The notes under the pieces are model-generated. The model did not search any database. It worked only from the letters and a program-made list of their open reading frames with translations, and was not told the origin of the DNA. From positions 87,801-151,800 of the forward strand of contig NZ_BAWM01000016.1 of assembly GCF_000759675.1 (NCBI RefSeq): a stretch of 64,000 nucleotides of DNA. The letters are read 5' to 3'. Numbering within the stretch: the stretch's first letter is position 1; the number at the start of each line of letters is the position of its first letter. Made by a program: the position numbers and the translations under genes. Source of the DNA: Neobacillus niacini. Its GTDB lineage: Bacteria; Bacillota; Bacilli; Bacillales; Cytobacillaceae. Of the stretch, positions 8,662-16,618 are shown one piece after another.

Positions 8662-9489
8662 ATGAAAAAATCGTTTGTGATTGGAGCAGGCCTGGCTTTT
8701 AGTTTATTATTTAGTCCTTTTCAACAGGCCTTTGCAGCAGAAACAACTGGGGAGTTACGAAAAGTGGATAATGTTGCTCACCGTGGTGCAGCAGGTTATG
8801 CACCGGAAAATACGGTTGCCGCTTTTGATAAAGGCGTTGATATGAAAGTTGATTATATTGAAATTGATGTCCAAAGAAGCAAGGATGGGGAATTAGTCAT
8901 CATTCATGATACAACGGTTGACAGAACAACTGATGGGACAGGAAGTGTGAAGGATTTAACCTTTGAACAAATCAGAAGCCTTGATGCTGGCAGCTGGAAG
9001 GGTGAAGAATTCAAAGGAGAAAAAATCCCTACCTTCGATGAAATTCTTGACCGTTACCATGGAAAAGTTGGTATTTTAATAGAATTAAAGGCACCTGAGC
9101 TTTATCCTGGAATTGAAGAACAGGTTGCACAGAAATTAAAAGAGCGGAACCTCGATAAACAGCAAAATGAAAAGATTATTATTCAATCGTTTAATTTTGA
9201 ATCTATGAAAATAACAAACAGCTTGCTTCCAAAGGTGCCGATTGGTGTCCTTACATCCAATAGAGCCCACACAACAGAACAAGCTTTGAAAGAATTTGCG
9301 ACTTATGCTGATTACTTTAACCCAAGCTACGGAATCGTATCAAAAGAATTGGTTAATCAAGTGCACTCGCTTGGAATGAAAATTCAATCCTGGACGGTTC
9401 GCAGCCAAGAAGCAGCTGATTTCCTTTTAGATATGAACGTAGACGGAATTATTACGGATTATCCTGATTATGTAGATCCAAGAAAATAG
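8662..9489 (+). CDS. Secreted glycerophosphodiester phosphodiesterase (GDPD family)
   Basis: Hydrolyses glycerophosphodiesters to an alcohol and glycerol-3-phosphate. A Sec signal peptide (hydrophobic core GAGLAFSLLFSP, probable cleavage after AFA near residue 25) directs it outside the membrane. The GDPD TIM barrel follows: HRGAAGYAPENT holds the first catalytic His, EIDVQRSKDGELVIIHD the metal ligands and second His, then IELK, and the C-terminal QSWTVRS and DGIITDYPD. Length is 275 residues, like the extracellular GlpQ/YhdW group. ATG after GGGAGATGGAG. It has its own promoter region, and a bidirectional terminator follows (9504-9534). A role in phosphate or glycerol salvage, including teichoic acid turnover, is family knowledge; paralog assignment is not possible here. 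Confidence 0.92.
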   Translation: MKKSFVIGAGLAFSLLFSPFQQAFAAETTGELRKVDNVAHRGAAGYAPENTVAAFDKGVDMKVDYIEIDVQRSKDGELVIIHDTTVDRTTDGTGSVKDLTFEQIRSLDAGSWKGEEFKGEKIPTFDEILDRYHGKVGILIELKAPELYPGIEEQVAQKLKERNLDKQQNEKIIIQSFNFESMKITNSLLPKVPIGVLTSNRAHTTEQALKEFATYADYFNPSYGIVSKELVNQVHSLGMKIQSWTVRSQEAADFLLDMNVDGIITDYPDYVDPRK

Positions 9490-9503
9490 GACAAACTATC
9501 ACC

Positions 9504-9534
9504 AAAAGAGGGAAAGCTTTCATCCCTCTTTTTT
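9504..9534. terminator. Bidirectional terminator between GDPD and AraC genes
   Basis: Inverted repeat AAAAGAGGG (9504-9512) and CCCTCTTTT (9524-9532) with A and T tracts on the two sides. It ends immediately before the stop codon of the convergent AraC gene. Confidence 0.8.
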
Positions 9535-10311
9535 CTAGTATTCCAGACGTCTGTATACCCCTGGAGCAACGCCATATCTCTTATGAAATACTCTATGAAA
9601 ATAGGGATAGCTGCCGAAGCCGCAATCCTCGGCAATTTGCTCTAGTGTCAAGGATGTGTATTTCATTCGTTCAATTGCAGCGGATAAACGGATTTCAAGG
9701 GCATATTCAATCATCGTTTTTCCAACGCTGCTTTTGAATAGATGAACGGACCGGGAGATGCTAAGACCAGCATGCCTCGCCACATCCTCGACTTTAAATG
9801 CGGTTGTGGCATGTTCTTCTATGTATCGCATCATCCTTGTCACAGTATAGGGACCGTTGAAAGAAGGCACTGTTTCATTAATGGCCCGTTCTAAAGTTAA
9901 GCAGAGAGCTCGCAGCAAATAGCTTGTGAGCTCTTCGTTTTGGCTGGAGGTTGGACGGCGTTTTTCAATCATGATATGCCGCCATAGAACCAGCAGCTTA
10001 TCATCCAAATCGATTCTGGAGACATCAGGCTTTTCGGAACGGTTCCACCATTCGTCCACCCATGCACCTTCGCATACTAAGTGATAGTCGCCGCTGTTTT
10101 GGCCTGCATTTACCAGTAGTTCATAGTGATCCCCTGGTTTTATGAGCAGAAGGTCTCCTTTCTCGAGCTCCATTTTTCTACCCTTCACTACTACTTCACA
10201 AATGCCTTCTGTTTGCAGGCGGAATAGATAAGAGGGGTATCCTGATTTATGCTGAGAGTGATATCCATTTGTGTGATACGAATAGCCGCAAAAAAATGTG
10301 TCCGTTGTCAT
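9535..10311 (-). CDS. AraC family transcriptional regulator with N-terminal cupin domain
   Basis: One-component sugar-responsive regulator. The N-terminal cupin-like ligand domain contains GDLLLIKPGDHYELL; the C-terminal AraC double helix-turn-helix shows EDVARHAGLSISRSVHLFKS and the signature LEQIAEDCGFGSYPYFHRVF, followed by KRYGVAPGVYRR. The ATG at 10311 is chosen because AGAGGA lies about 7 bases upstream; longer in-frame starts lack a ribosome site. Length is 258 residues. It is transcribed divergently from the operon 10440-15047 and most likely controls it in response to a substrate or intermediate of that pathway. The 129-bp intergenic region contains GATG-N12-CATC symmetry near 10357-10376 that might be its site. 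Confidence 0.9.
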   Translation of the reverse strand: MTTDTFFCGYSYHTNGYHSQHKSGYPSYLFRLQTEGICEVVVKGRKMELEKGDLLLIKPGDHYELLVNAGQNSGDYHLVCEGAWVDEWWNRSEKPDVSRIDLDDKLLVLWRHIMIEKRRPTSSQNEELTSYLLRALCLTLERAINETVPSFNGPYTVTRMMRYIEEHATTAFKVEDVARHAGLSISRSVHLFKSSVGKTMIEYALEIRLSAAIERMKYTSLTLEQIAEDCGFGSYPYFHRVFHKRYGVAPGVYRRLEY

Positions 10312-10439
10312 AAACATTCCTCTTTTTTTATAAAAAAGCAAAATAGTAGATGTTTTAATTATATCATCTATGTTTAATTGCAGATACAGCCATTATGATG
10401 TAATCAAATAAGGTATGTTCCAAGAAATGGGGGAGAAGG

Positions 10440-11198
10440 ATGACAAGCATTCCAATTGCTGTCCAAATGTTCACGTTGCGGGAAGAGAGTGTACAAGATT
10501 TTGCTGGAACGTTAAAAAAAGTAGCTGAGCTTGGCTTTGATGGTGTTGAATTCGCGGGGTATGGCGGATTGACTGCGAAAGAGGTAAAAGTGTTATTAGA
10601 TGAATTTGGGCTAAGGGCAGCAGCCAGCCACGTGCCGCTGGAAGACTTGGAAAAGAATCTATACCAAGTCATAGAAGACCAGAAATTATTAGATAGCCGT
10701 TACGTGGTTTGTCCGTATTTACAGCCAGAACGCCGCAGCATAGAGGATTACAAAGCACTTATTTCATTTTTAGACAAAGCTGGTGAAACTTGTCGTAAGG
10801 AAGGCATCATCCTTTGCTATCATAACCATGATTTTGAACTAGAGCGTTTTTCCACTGGCAGTACAATCCTTGAAACAATTTTTGATAAAACAAATGCGAA
10901 CAATATAAAGGCAGAGCTGGATGTGTATTGGTTGACAAAAGCTGGCGAAAACCCGGTTGAGTGGATGAATCGTTACAAAAATCGAGCACCGCTCATTCAT
11001 TTGAAAGACATGACGACAGATAATAAACAATTTTTTGCTGAGCTTGGGACAGGCGGAGTAGATATTGAAGCCGTGCTCCATAAAGGAAAGGAAAACGGTG
11101 TTGAGTGGTGGGTGGTTGAGCAGGATGTTTGCCGCCGTTCACCCTTTGAAAGCATTGAAATCAGCATTAATTACTTAAAATCAGTGAAGGTTAATTAA
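10440..11198 (+). CDS. Sugar phosphate isomerase/epimerase-like TIM-barrel protein
   Basis: Xylose isomerase-like TIM barrel (AP endonuclease 2 superfamily) of 252 residues. Features are the start IPIAVQMFTLREE, GFDGVEFAGYGG, a metal-binding series including CYHNHDFE and ELDVYWL, then PLIHLKDM and WWVVEQD. These match the IolE/IolI-like group that isomerises or dehydrates cyclic or keto sugars with a divalent metal. ATG after GGGGGAGAAGG. First gene of the cluster divergent from the AraC regulator; a 99-bp gap with a cre-like site (11235-11248) separates it from the ThuA gene, so a second promoter is possible. Exact reaction unknown. Confidence 0.85.
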   Translation: MTSIPIAVQMFTLREESVQDFAGTLKKVAELGFDGVEFAGYGGLTAKEVKVLLDEFGLRAAASHVPLEDLEKNLYQVIEDQKLLDSRYVVCPYLQPERRSIEDYKALISFLDKAGETCRKEGIILCYHNHDFELERFSTGSTILETIFDKTNANNIKAELDVYWLTKAGENPVEWMNRYKNRAPLIHLKDMTTDNKQFFAELGTGGVDIEAVLHKGKENGVEWWVVEQDVCRRSPFESIEISINYLKSVKVN

Positions 11199-11234
11199 GT
11201 TATTGAGTTCAATATTTTACACCCTTTGTGTCAA

Positions 11235-11248
11235 TGTAAGCCGTTTCA
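11235..11248 (+). promoter_or_regulatory. Candidate catabolite-responsive element (cre)
   Basis: TGTAAGCCGTTTCA matches the CcpA consensus TGWAANCGNTNWCA at 13 of 14 positions, the mismatch being in the central CG. It lies 59 bases upstream of the ThuA gene start, where it could give glucose repression of the catabolic operon. Confidence 0.45.
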
Positions 11249-11306
11249 TTAATTGTCTTATCCATTAAAATAAAAGATAACGTAAACTGAAAAGGAGTTG
11301 TTTATT

Positions 11307-12029
11307 TTGGTTAAAGTAACAGTTTGGAATGAAAACCGTCACGAACAAAAAAATCCTGTTGTAAGAGATATATACCCTAAAGGAATTCATGGTACGATTG
11401 CAGAATTTTTAAAGGCAGACGGCTTCGAAGCAGGGACTGCTACTCTAGACGAACCAGAGCATGGCTTAACGGATGAAGTTCTAGACAATACAGACGTATT
11501 AGTTTGGTGGGGGCATTTAGCACATGGAGAAGTAAAGGATGAAATTGTCCAAAAGATTCAGCAGCGAGTTCTTGATGGCATGGGTCTGATTGTTCTTCAT
11601 TCTGGTCATTTCTCGAAAATCTTTAAAACTTTAATGGGAACAAGCTGTGATTTAAAATGGCGCGAAGCAGATGAAAAAGAACGCCTTTGGGTTGTGAGCC
11701 CAAGTCATCCTATTACAGAAGGTATTTCTGAGTATATTGAATTAGAAAAAGAAGAAATGTATGGGGAGCATTTTGATATCCCGCAGCCAGATGAGCTCAT
11801 TTTCACCAGCTGGTTTGAAGGCGGAGAAGTTTTCCGCAGCGGCTGTACTTACAAGCGCGGAAGTGGAAGGGTATTTTACTTCCGACCAGGTCATGAAACC
11901 TATCCTACTTACCACAACAAAGACATTCAACGTGTCATTAGCAATGCAGTGAAATGGGCTCAACCTGTAAAGCGTGAGCGCCCTGTCTATGGAAACACGA
12001 AACCACTAGAAGTAATTGGAGGGAAATAA
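11307..12029 (+). CDS. ThuA domain (trehalose utilisation type) protein
   Basis: Class I glutamine amidotransferase-like fold of the ThuA family, about 240 residues. It shows [19 protein letters not shown] at the start, [34 protein letters not shown] and the C-terminal [18 protein letters not shown], all conserved in ThuA-like proteins. The TTG at 11307 is preferred: GGAG at 11293-11296 is 10 bases upstream, whereas the in-frame TTG at 11298 is too close. ThuA proteins accompany Gfo/Idh/MocA dehydrogenases in 3-keto-sugar pathways (for example trehalose use through ThuAB in rhizobia). The next gene starts 2 bases after the stop, consistent with such a partnership. Confidence 0.88.
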   Translation: MVKVTVWNENRHEQKNPVVRDIYPKGIHGTIAEFLKADGFEAGTATLDEPEHGLTDEVLDNTDVLVWWGHLAHGEVKDEIVQKIQQRVLDGMGLIVLHSGHFSKIFKTLMGTSCDLKWREADEKERLWVVSPSHPITEGISEYIELEKEEMYGEHFDIPQPDELIFTSWFEGGEVFRSGCTYKRGSGRVFYFRPGHETYPTYHNKDIQRVISNAVKWAQPVKRERPVYGNTKPLEVIGGK

Positions 12030-12031
12030 GA

Positions 12032-13066
12032 ATGGAAAAATTAAGAGTCGGTGTAATAGGGTGCGGCAGTATTGCTCAGTATCGCCATTTACCAGAATAT
12101 AAACTGAATAAAAATGTTGAGCTAGTTGCCGTTTGTGATATCAATGAGGAACGTGCCCAAGCCACAGCTGAAAAATATGGAGCTAAAGCTTATACGAGCT
12201 ATGAAGAGTTATTATGCAATGGTTTGGTGGACGCCGTCAGCGTTTGTACACCAAACTATCTTCATGCACCAATTTCAATTGAAGCTTTAAACGCTGGTGT
12301 TCATGTTCTCTGTGAAAAACCAATGGCAACATCAAAACAAGAAGCAGAAGAGATGATTGCAGCAGCTAAAGCAAATGGTAAGAAGTTAATGATTGCTCAT
12401 AATCAGCGATTTGTACCATCACACCAAAGAGCACGTCAGTTAATCCAAAGCGGAGAAGTCGGCAAGATTTACAGCTTCCGTACCGCATTCGGACATGGAG
12501 GACCAGAAGGCTGGAGTGTTGATGGTAAAGACAGCTGGTTCTTTGAGAAAGAAAAGGCATTTGTTGGTGCAATGGGCGATTTAGGTGTACACAAGACCGA
12601 TTTACTGCGCTATGTGTTAGGTGAAGAAATTACTGAAGTAGGATCCTTTGTTGAAACAAGTGCAAAGAATTTCGCTGATGTTGATGATAATGCGGTTTGT
12701 GTTTTAAAAACCGAAAGTGGAATCATCGGAACTCTTGCCGCTAGCTGGTCTTATGTGAGCAAGGAAGATAACTCAACCATAATCTATGGGGAAAAAGCGA
12801 TCCTTCGATTAGAGGAAGACCCTGTAAATTCTCTTGTTGTTCAATATGCGAATGGAGAAGTTGTGAATTATCAGCTTGGCAAAATTCAGTCAAATGATGC
12901 AGGGGGTCAGAATACTACACATGTAATTAATAAATTTGTAGATTCTGTTATTAATAATGAAGAAGTGCCAGTCACAGGTGAGGAAGGCATGAGGTCATTA
13001 GAGGTAATTTTAGCGGCACTAGAGTCCAATGAAACAAAACAAATTGTAAGAGTGAGAGAACGATGA
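12032..13066 (+). CDS. Gfo/Idh/MocA family oxidoreductase
   Basis: NAD(P)-dependent sugar oxidoreductase, 344 residues. The Rossmann motif is GVIGCGSIAQYRHLPEY; the EKP motif is in LCEKPMATSKQEAEE; the substrate-domain helix carries GDLGVHKTDLLRYVLG with the usual His. It starts 2 bases after the ThuA stop and overlaps the next gene by 4 bases (ATGA), so translation is probably coupled. Probable role: oxidation of a glycoside or sugar to its keto form, or the reverse. Substrate unknown. Confidence 0.9.
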   Translation: MEKLRVGVIGCGSIAQYRHLPEYKLNKNVELVAVCDINEERAQATAEKYGAKAYTSYEELLCNGLVDAVSVCTPNYLHAPISIEALNAGVHVLCEKPMATSKQEAEEMIAAAKANGKKLMIAHNQRFVPSHQRARQLIQSGEVGKIYSFRTAFGHGGPEGWSVDGKDSWFFEKEKAFVGAMGDLGVHKTDLLRYVLGEEITEVGSFVETSAKNFADVDDNAVCVLKTESGIIGTLAASWSYVSKEDNSTIIYGEKAILRLEEDPVNSLVVQYANGEVVNYQLGKIQSNDAGGQNTTHVINKFVDSVINNEEVPVTGEEGMRSLEVILAALESNETKQIVRVRER

Positions 13067-14082
13067 AAAAACTTCGTATAGGAATCATCGGGGTTGGCGG
13101 TATTGCCTTGGGCCGACATATTCCTTCATTTCTCCAATTGAATGATATTTGTGAAATTACAGCTTTAAGTGATGTCAATTTCGAACGTGCTCAGGAAACC
13201 GCTGAAAAATATAACATCTCTCATGTTTTCGCGGATTATCATGAGCTTTTTTCAGAGGTTGATGCCGTATGTATTTGCACGCCAAATAAATTCCACGCAG
13301 AAATTACGATTGCTGCCTTCGAAGCGGGAGTACATGTATTGTGTGAGAAGCCGATGGCGTTACGTACGGAGGAATGCGAAGCGATGGTCACGGCTTCTAA
13401 TAAAGCAGATAAAGTTCTCGCCATTGCGTATCATTACCGTTTTATGAAAGAAGCACAAGCCGCCAAGAAAGCCATGCAAGACGTGGGTGCACCGCTTGTG
13501 ATAAGGGTTCAGGCATTGAGACGCCGTAAAGTACCAGGATGGGGAGTTTTTACCAACAAAGATCTGCAGGGCGGCGGCAGCTTGATTGATTATGGATGTC
13601 ATCTGCTAGACTTAGCTCTTTGGCTGATGGGAAATCCAAAACATCTCACGGTGACAGGCACCGCCTATAACACATTAAGTAAGATGACTGATCAAGTGAA
13701 CCAATGGGGTTCGTTTAATCATGAAAACTTTAATGTCGATGATCATGTGACTGCATATATTCAATTTGAAAGTGGTGCTTCCATGTTGTTTGAAACATCA
13801 TGGGCCGCCAATATTAAGGATGACGCCGAGCATCTCAGCATCTCCGGAGTGGATGGCGGATTAAGTGTCTTCCCATTTGAACTTTATACGACCAAGAATG
13901 GAATGCTCCTAAATAGTGAAGCTGCCTGGATTCCTGGTGAAGAAGATCCAGGTCTGCCACAGGCGAAGAACTTTATTGAAACATGCCTTGGATTGGATGA
14001 GCTAGTGGTAAAACCAGAAGAGGCACTTCAGGTTTCTCAGATTATTGATCAGATTTATGAGAGTGAGGGAAATAAATTATGA
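13063..14082 (+). CDS. Gfo/Idh/MocA family oxidoreductase, second copy of the operon
   Basis: A 339-residue oxidoreductase with Rossmann motif IGIIGVGGIALGRHIPSF, LCEKPMALRTEECEAM and the substrate-domain segment GGSLIDYGCHLLDLALWLMG. It overlaps both neighbours by 4 bases (ATGA at 13063 and 14079), a typical coupled operon arrangement. It is only moderately similar to the preceding enzyme, so the two probably catalyse different steps, for instance oxidation at one carbon and re-reduction after cleavage or isomerisation. That pairing is inference from gene order. Confidence 0.9.
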   Translation: MKKLRIGIIGVGGIALGRHIPSFLQLNDICEITALSDVNFERAQETAEKYNISHVFADYHELFSEVDAVCICTPNKFHAEITIAAFEAGVHVLCEKPMALRTEECEAMVTASNKADKVLAIAYHYRFMKEAQAAKKAMQDVGAPLVIRVQALRRRKVPGWGVFTNKDLQGGGSLIDYGCHLLDLALWLMGNPKHLTVTGTAYNTLSKMTDQVNQWGSFNHENFNVDDHVTAYIQFESGASMLFETSWAANIKDDAEHLSISGVDGGLSVFPFELYTTKNGMLLNSEAAWIPGEEDPGLPQAKNFIETCLGLDELVVKPEEALQVSQIIDQIYESEGNKL

Positions 14083-15047
14083 AACTAGGGGTTTTTACGG
14101 TACTTTTTGCAGATAAATCTTTTGAAGAAATGCTGGACACTGTTAAGGAGGCTGGTCTTCATGCTGTTGAGATTGGGACAGGATGTTACCCAGGGAACAG
14201 CCATTGTGATTTAGAACGATTATTAGAGAGTGGGGAAGCTCGCAATCTTTACGTAAAACAAGTGGAGGAAAGAGGGTTAACAATAAGCGCATTTAGCTGT
14301 CATGGAAATCCCATATCACCTGAAGAAGGATTTGCAAAAACTTCTCATGAGACACTATTAAAAACCATTAAACTGGCATCACTTTTAGGCGTCCCAGTTG
14401 TGAACTGTTTTTCAGGTACAGCTGGGGACCATGAAGGAGCGAAATATCCAAATTGGCCAGTAACACCATGGCCGAATGAATTTGGGGATGTTCTAAAATG
14501 GCAATGGGAAGAAAAATTAATCCCTTACTGGAAAGAAGTCGGTCAGTATGCGAAGGAACACAATGTGAAGATTGGGCTGGAGCTTCATGGAGGCTTTTTA
14601 GTACACACGCCTTACACACTACTAAAACTTCGTGAAGAAACATGCGATGCCATTGGTGCCAACTTAGACCCAAGCCATTTATGGTGGCAGGGAATTGACC
14701 CAGTAGCTGCAATCAAAATTTTAGCAAAGGAAAAGGCAATTCATCATTTCCATGCGAAAGACACATACATTGACCAAGACAATGTGAATATGTACGGATT
14801 AACGGATATGCAGCCATACGGGGAAGTAAGAACACGGGCATGGACATTTCGTTCTGTTGGCTGCGGGCATAGTTTAAAAGATTGGTCAGACATGATGAGT
14901 GCGCTTCGTACGTATGGCTATGATTATGTCGTCAGCATCGAGCATGAAGACCCAATTATGTCAATTGATGAAGGGTTTAAACGTGCGGTGGCCAATTTGA
15001 AATCTGTTTTAATTGAAGACCCTGTTTCTCAAATGTGGTGGGTGTAA
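14079..15047 (+). CDS. Sugar phosphate isomerase/epimerase-like TIM-barrel protein
   Basis: Xylose isomerase-like TIM barrel of 322 residues, longer than the one at 10440-11198. It starts KLGVFTVLFADKSFEEML and shows GLHAVEIGTGCYPGN, SCHGNPISP, VNCFSGTAG, IGLELHGGFLVHTP, NLDPSHLWWQGIDP, HHFHAKDTYI and SIEHEDPIMS, the order of metal and substrate ligands in this superfamily. Last gene of the operon, overlapping the preceding stop (ATGA), with a strong bidirectional terminator after it. Likely an isomerase, epimerase or lyase acting on a 3-keto or inosose-like intermediate; the reaction cannot be fixed from sequence. Confidence 0.87.
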   Translation: MKLGVFTVLFADKSFEEMLDTVKEAGLHAVEIGTGCYPGNSHCDLERLLESGEARNLYVKQVEERGLTISAFSCHGNPISPEEGFAKTSHETLLKTIKLASLLGVPVVNCFSGTAGDHEGAKYPNWPVTPWPNEFGDVLKWQWEEKLIPYWKEVGQYAKEHNVKIGLELHGGFLVHTPYTLLKLREETCDAIGANLDPSHLWWQGIDPVAAIKILAKEKAIHHFHAKDTYIDQDNVNMYGLTDMQPYGEVRTRAWTFRSVGCGHSLKDWSDMMSALRTYGYDYVVSIEHEDPIMSIDEGFKRAVANLKSVLIEDPVSQMWWV

Positions 15048-15055
15048 AATGGACA

Positions 15056-15093
15056 AAAAAACTTAAGGGACCTGTCATCCCTTAAGTTTTTTT
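15056..15093. terminator. Bidirectional terminator between sugar operon and MATE gene
   Basis: An 11-bp perfect inverted repeat AACTTAAGGGA (15060-15070) with complement at 15078-15088 is flanked by A and T runs, serving both convergent transcription units. Confidence 0.85.
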
Positions 15094-15108
15094 ACTACTT
15101 TATTCTTT

Positions 15109-16461
15109 CTAATTTATTACTGCTTTAGTAAACCTCTCCCAAGGCTTCGTAAGCCAGCGTTTTAAAGCAAAGCAACCGCGCAGCCACTCATCTATTCCTT
15201 GAGCAAACCATATCCCTAAAAGTCCTAAGCCGTAATGAACACCAAAAAAATAACTAAGGGGTACCGCAATTCCCCACATAGAAATAATTCCAATAATAAC
15301 GGGAAAACGAACATCTCCAGCAGATTTTAACGAGTTCATTAAGACAATATTCATTGCTCTTCCGGGTTCGACAAAGACAATGGCCCATAAAACAGGAAGC
15401 CCAACCATAATTATTTCTGGATCTTTCGTAAATAAATCCAGGATAGTGTCTCCGCCTATGGCGATGACTAATGATGCCAGCGTTGAAGCAAGCATAGCTA
15501 TCTTTAACGTCCGAATTCCACGTTTTAAGGCACGATCAAATTGTCTACCACCAATGTACCTTGCTACTAACAACTGGGTTCCTTGAGCAATCGCGACTGT
15601 GAACAAAAAGCATAGCATGCTAATATTTAAAATATATACTCGTCCTGCTAATGAGGCAGTCCCCATTGTAACAACAAAGCTAGTAATGACCACCTGAGAT
15701 AATTGGTAGGAAAGATTTTCACCAGCTGACGGAATCCCTATCTCGAGCAATCCTCGGATATCTTCTTTTCTTGCGTTGAATATGTCCTTGATTACTATTT
15801 TCAAAGAAAGTCTGCTATATAACAAATATAATAGAGCGCAAACAGCATAGGCTCGCGCTGCAAAGATTGCCCAGGATACACCAGTCACACCAGTAACCGG
15901 CAGACCAAAGATTCCGGTAGTTGCAATGATATTTCCGCCAATACTTATTAAATTCATATAAACTGTTACCATCATCGATTCCTTGGTATATCCATGACTG
16001 CGAAGAATTGCACTTAAAGCCAGAGATAAGGATTCGAAAAAGAGTGAAAGTGCACATATTCGGACAAAAGTAAGTCCGTAGTCAAAAACGGCTCCATGAA
16101 TATCATAGAATCGCAGCAGCGGTTCTCCTAAACTAAAAACAATAATGGCAATCGATATTCCAAACCAGAAATTCAATCCAAATACGGAATACGATAATTG
16201 TCTTGCACGCTGCAGTCTTCCTGCACCAAGGTTTTGACTGATTAAAACAGTTGCACCAATGGAAGTGACATTAAATACCAAAATGAAGATATTTAACAGT
16301 TGATTGGCTACACCAACACCAGCTACTGCTTGATCGGAGTAATGACTTAACATCAACGTAGCTACAATCCCCATTCCCATATGAAGCGCCAGCTCAATAA
16401 AGAGCGGCCAGGTAATACTGAATAAAGTCTGTTCTTGATATTTGTTATTCTGGTCCTCCAC
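15109..16461 (-). CDS. MATE family efflux transporter
   Basis: Multidrug and toxic compound extrusion family protein of 450 residues with twelve predicted membrane segments in two homologous halves (for example MGMGIVATLMLSHYSDQAVA in the first, and GAGRLQRARQLSYSVFGL after the second helix). It would export organic cations or other compounds using a sodium or proton gradient. GTG start after GGAG, spacing about 7. It stands alone, convergent with the sugar operon and divergent from the GGDEF-EAL gene. Substrate unknown. Confidence 0.92.
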   Translation of the reverse strand: MEDQNNKYQEQTLFSITWPLFIELALHMGMGIVATLMLSHYSDQAVAGVGVANQLLNIFILVFNVTSIGATVLISQNLGAGRLQRARQLSYSVFGLNFWFGISIAIIVFSLGEPLLRFYDIHGAVFDYGLTFVRICALSLFFESLSLALSAILRSHGYTKESMMVTVYMNLISIGGNIIATTGIFGLPVTGVTGVSWAIFAARAYAVCALLYLLYSRLSLKIVIKDIFNARKEDIRGLLEIGIPSAGENLSYQLSQVVITSFVVTMGTASLAGRVYILNISMLCFLFTVAIAQGTQLLVARYIGGRQFDRALKRGIRTLKIAMLASTLASLVIAIGGDTILDLFTKDPEIIMVGLPVLWAIVFVEPGRAMNIVLMNSLKSAGDVRFPVIIGIISMWGIAVPLSYFFGVHYGLGLLGIWFAQGIDEWLRGCFALKRWLTKPWERFTKAVIN

Positions 16462-16618
16462 GATATTCTCCTAATCCTAAGTAGTATTTAAAAATTATGA
16501 TTAATTTTACTCCTATATGAATGATTTAGAAATAGGATAATGGAAAAATAATAAGATTGTTATATGGATTTGAATTTGCTATTTTAAAACTATAACAATA
16601 CTAAAATGGGGGACAAAT

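Noticed and set aside
14368-14712. Minus-strand open frame of 114 codons
   Set aside because: Opposite a clearly conserved TIM-barrel gene; no ribosome site or family features.
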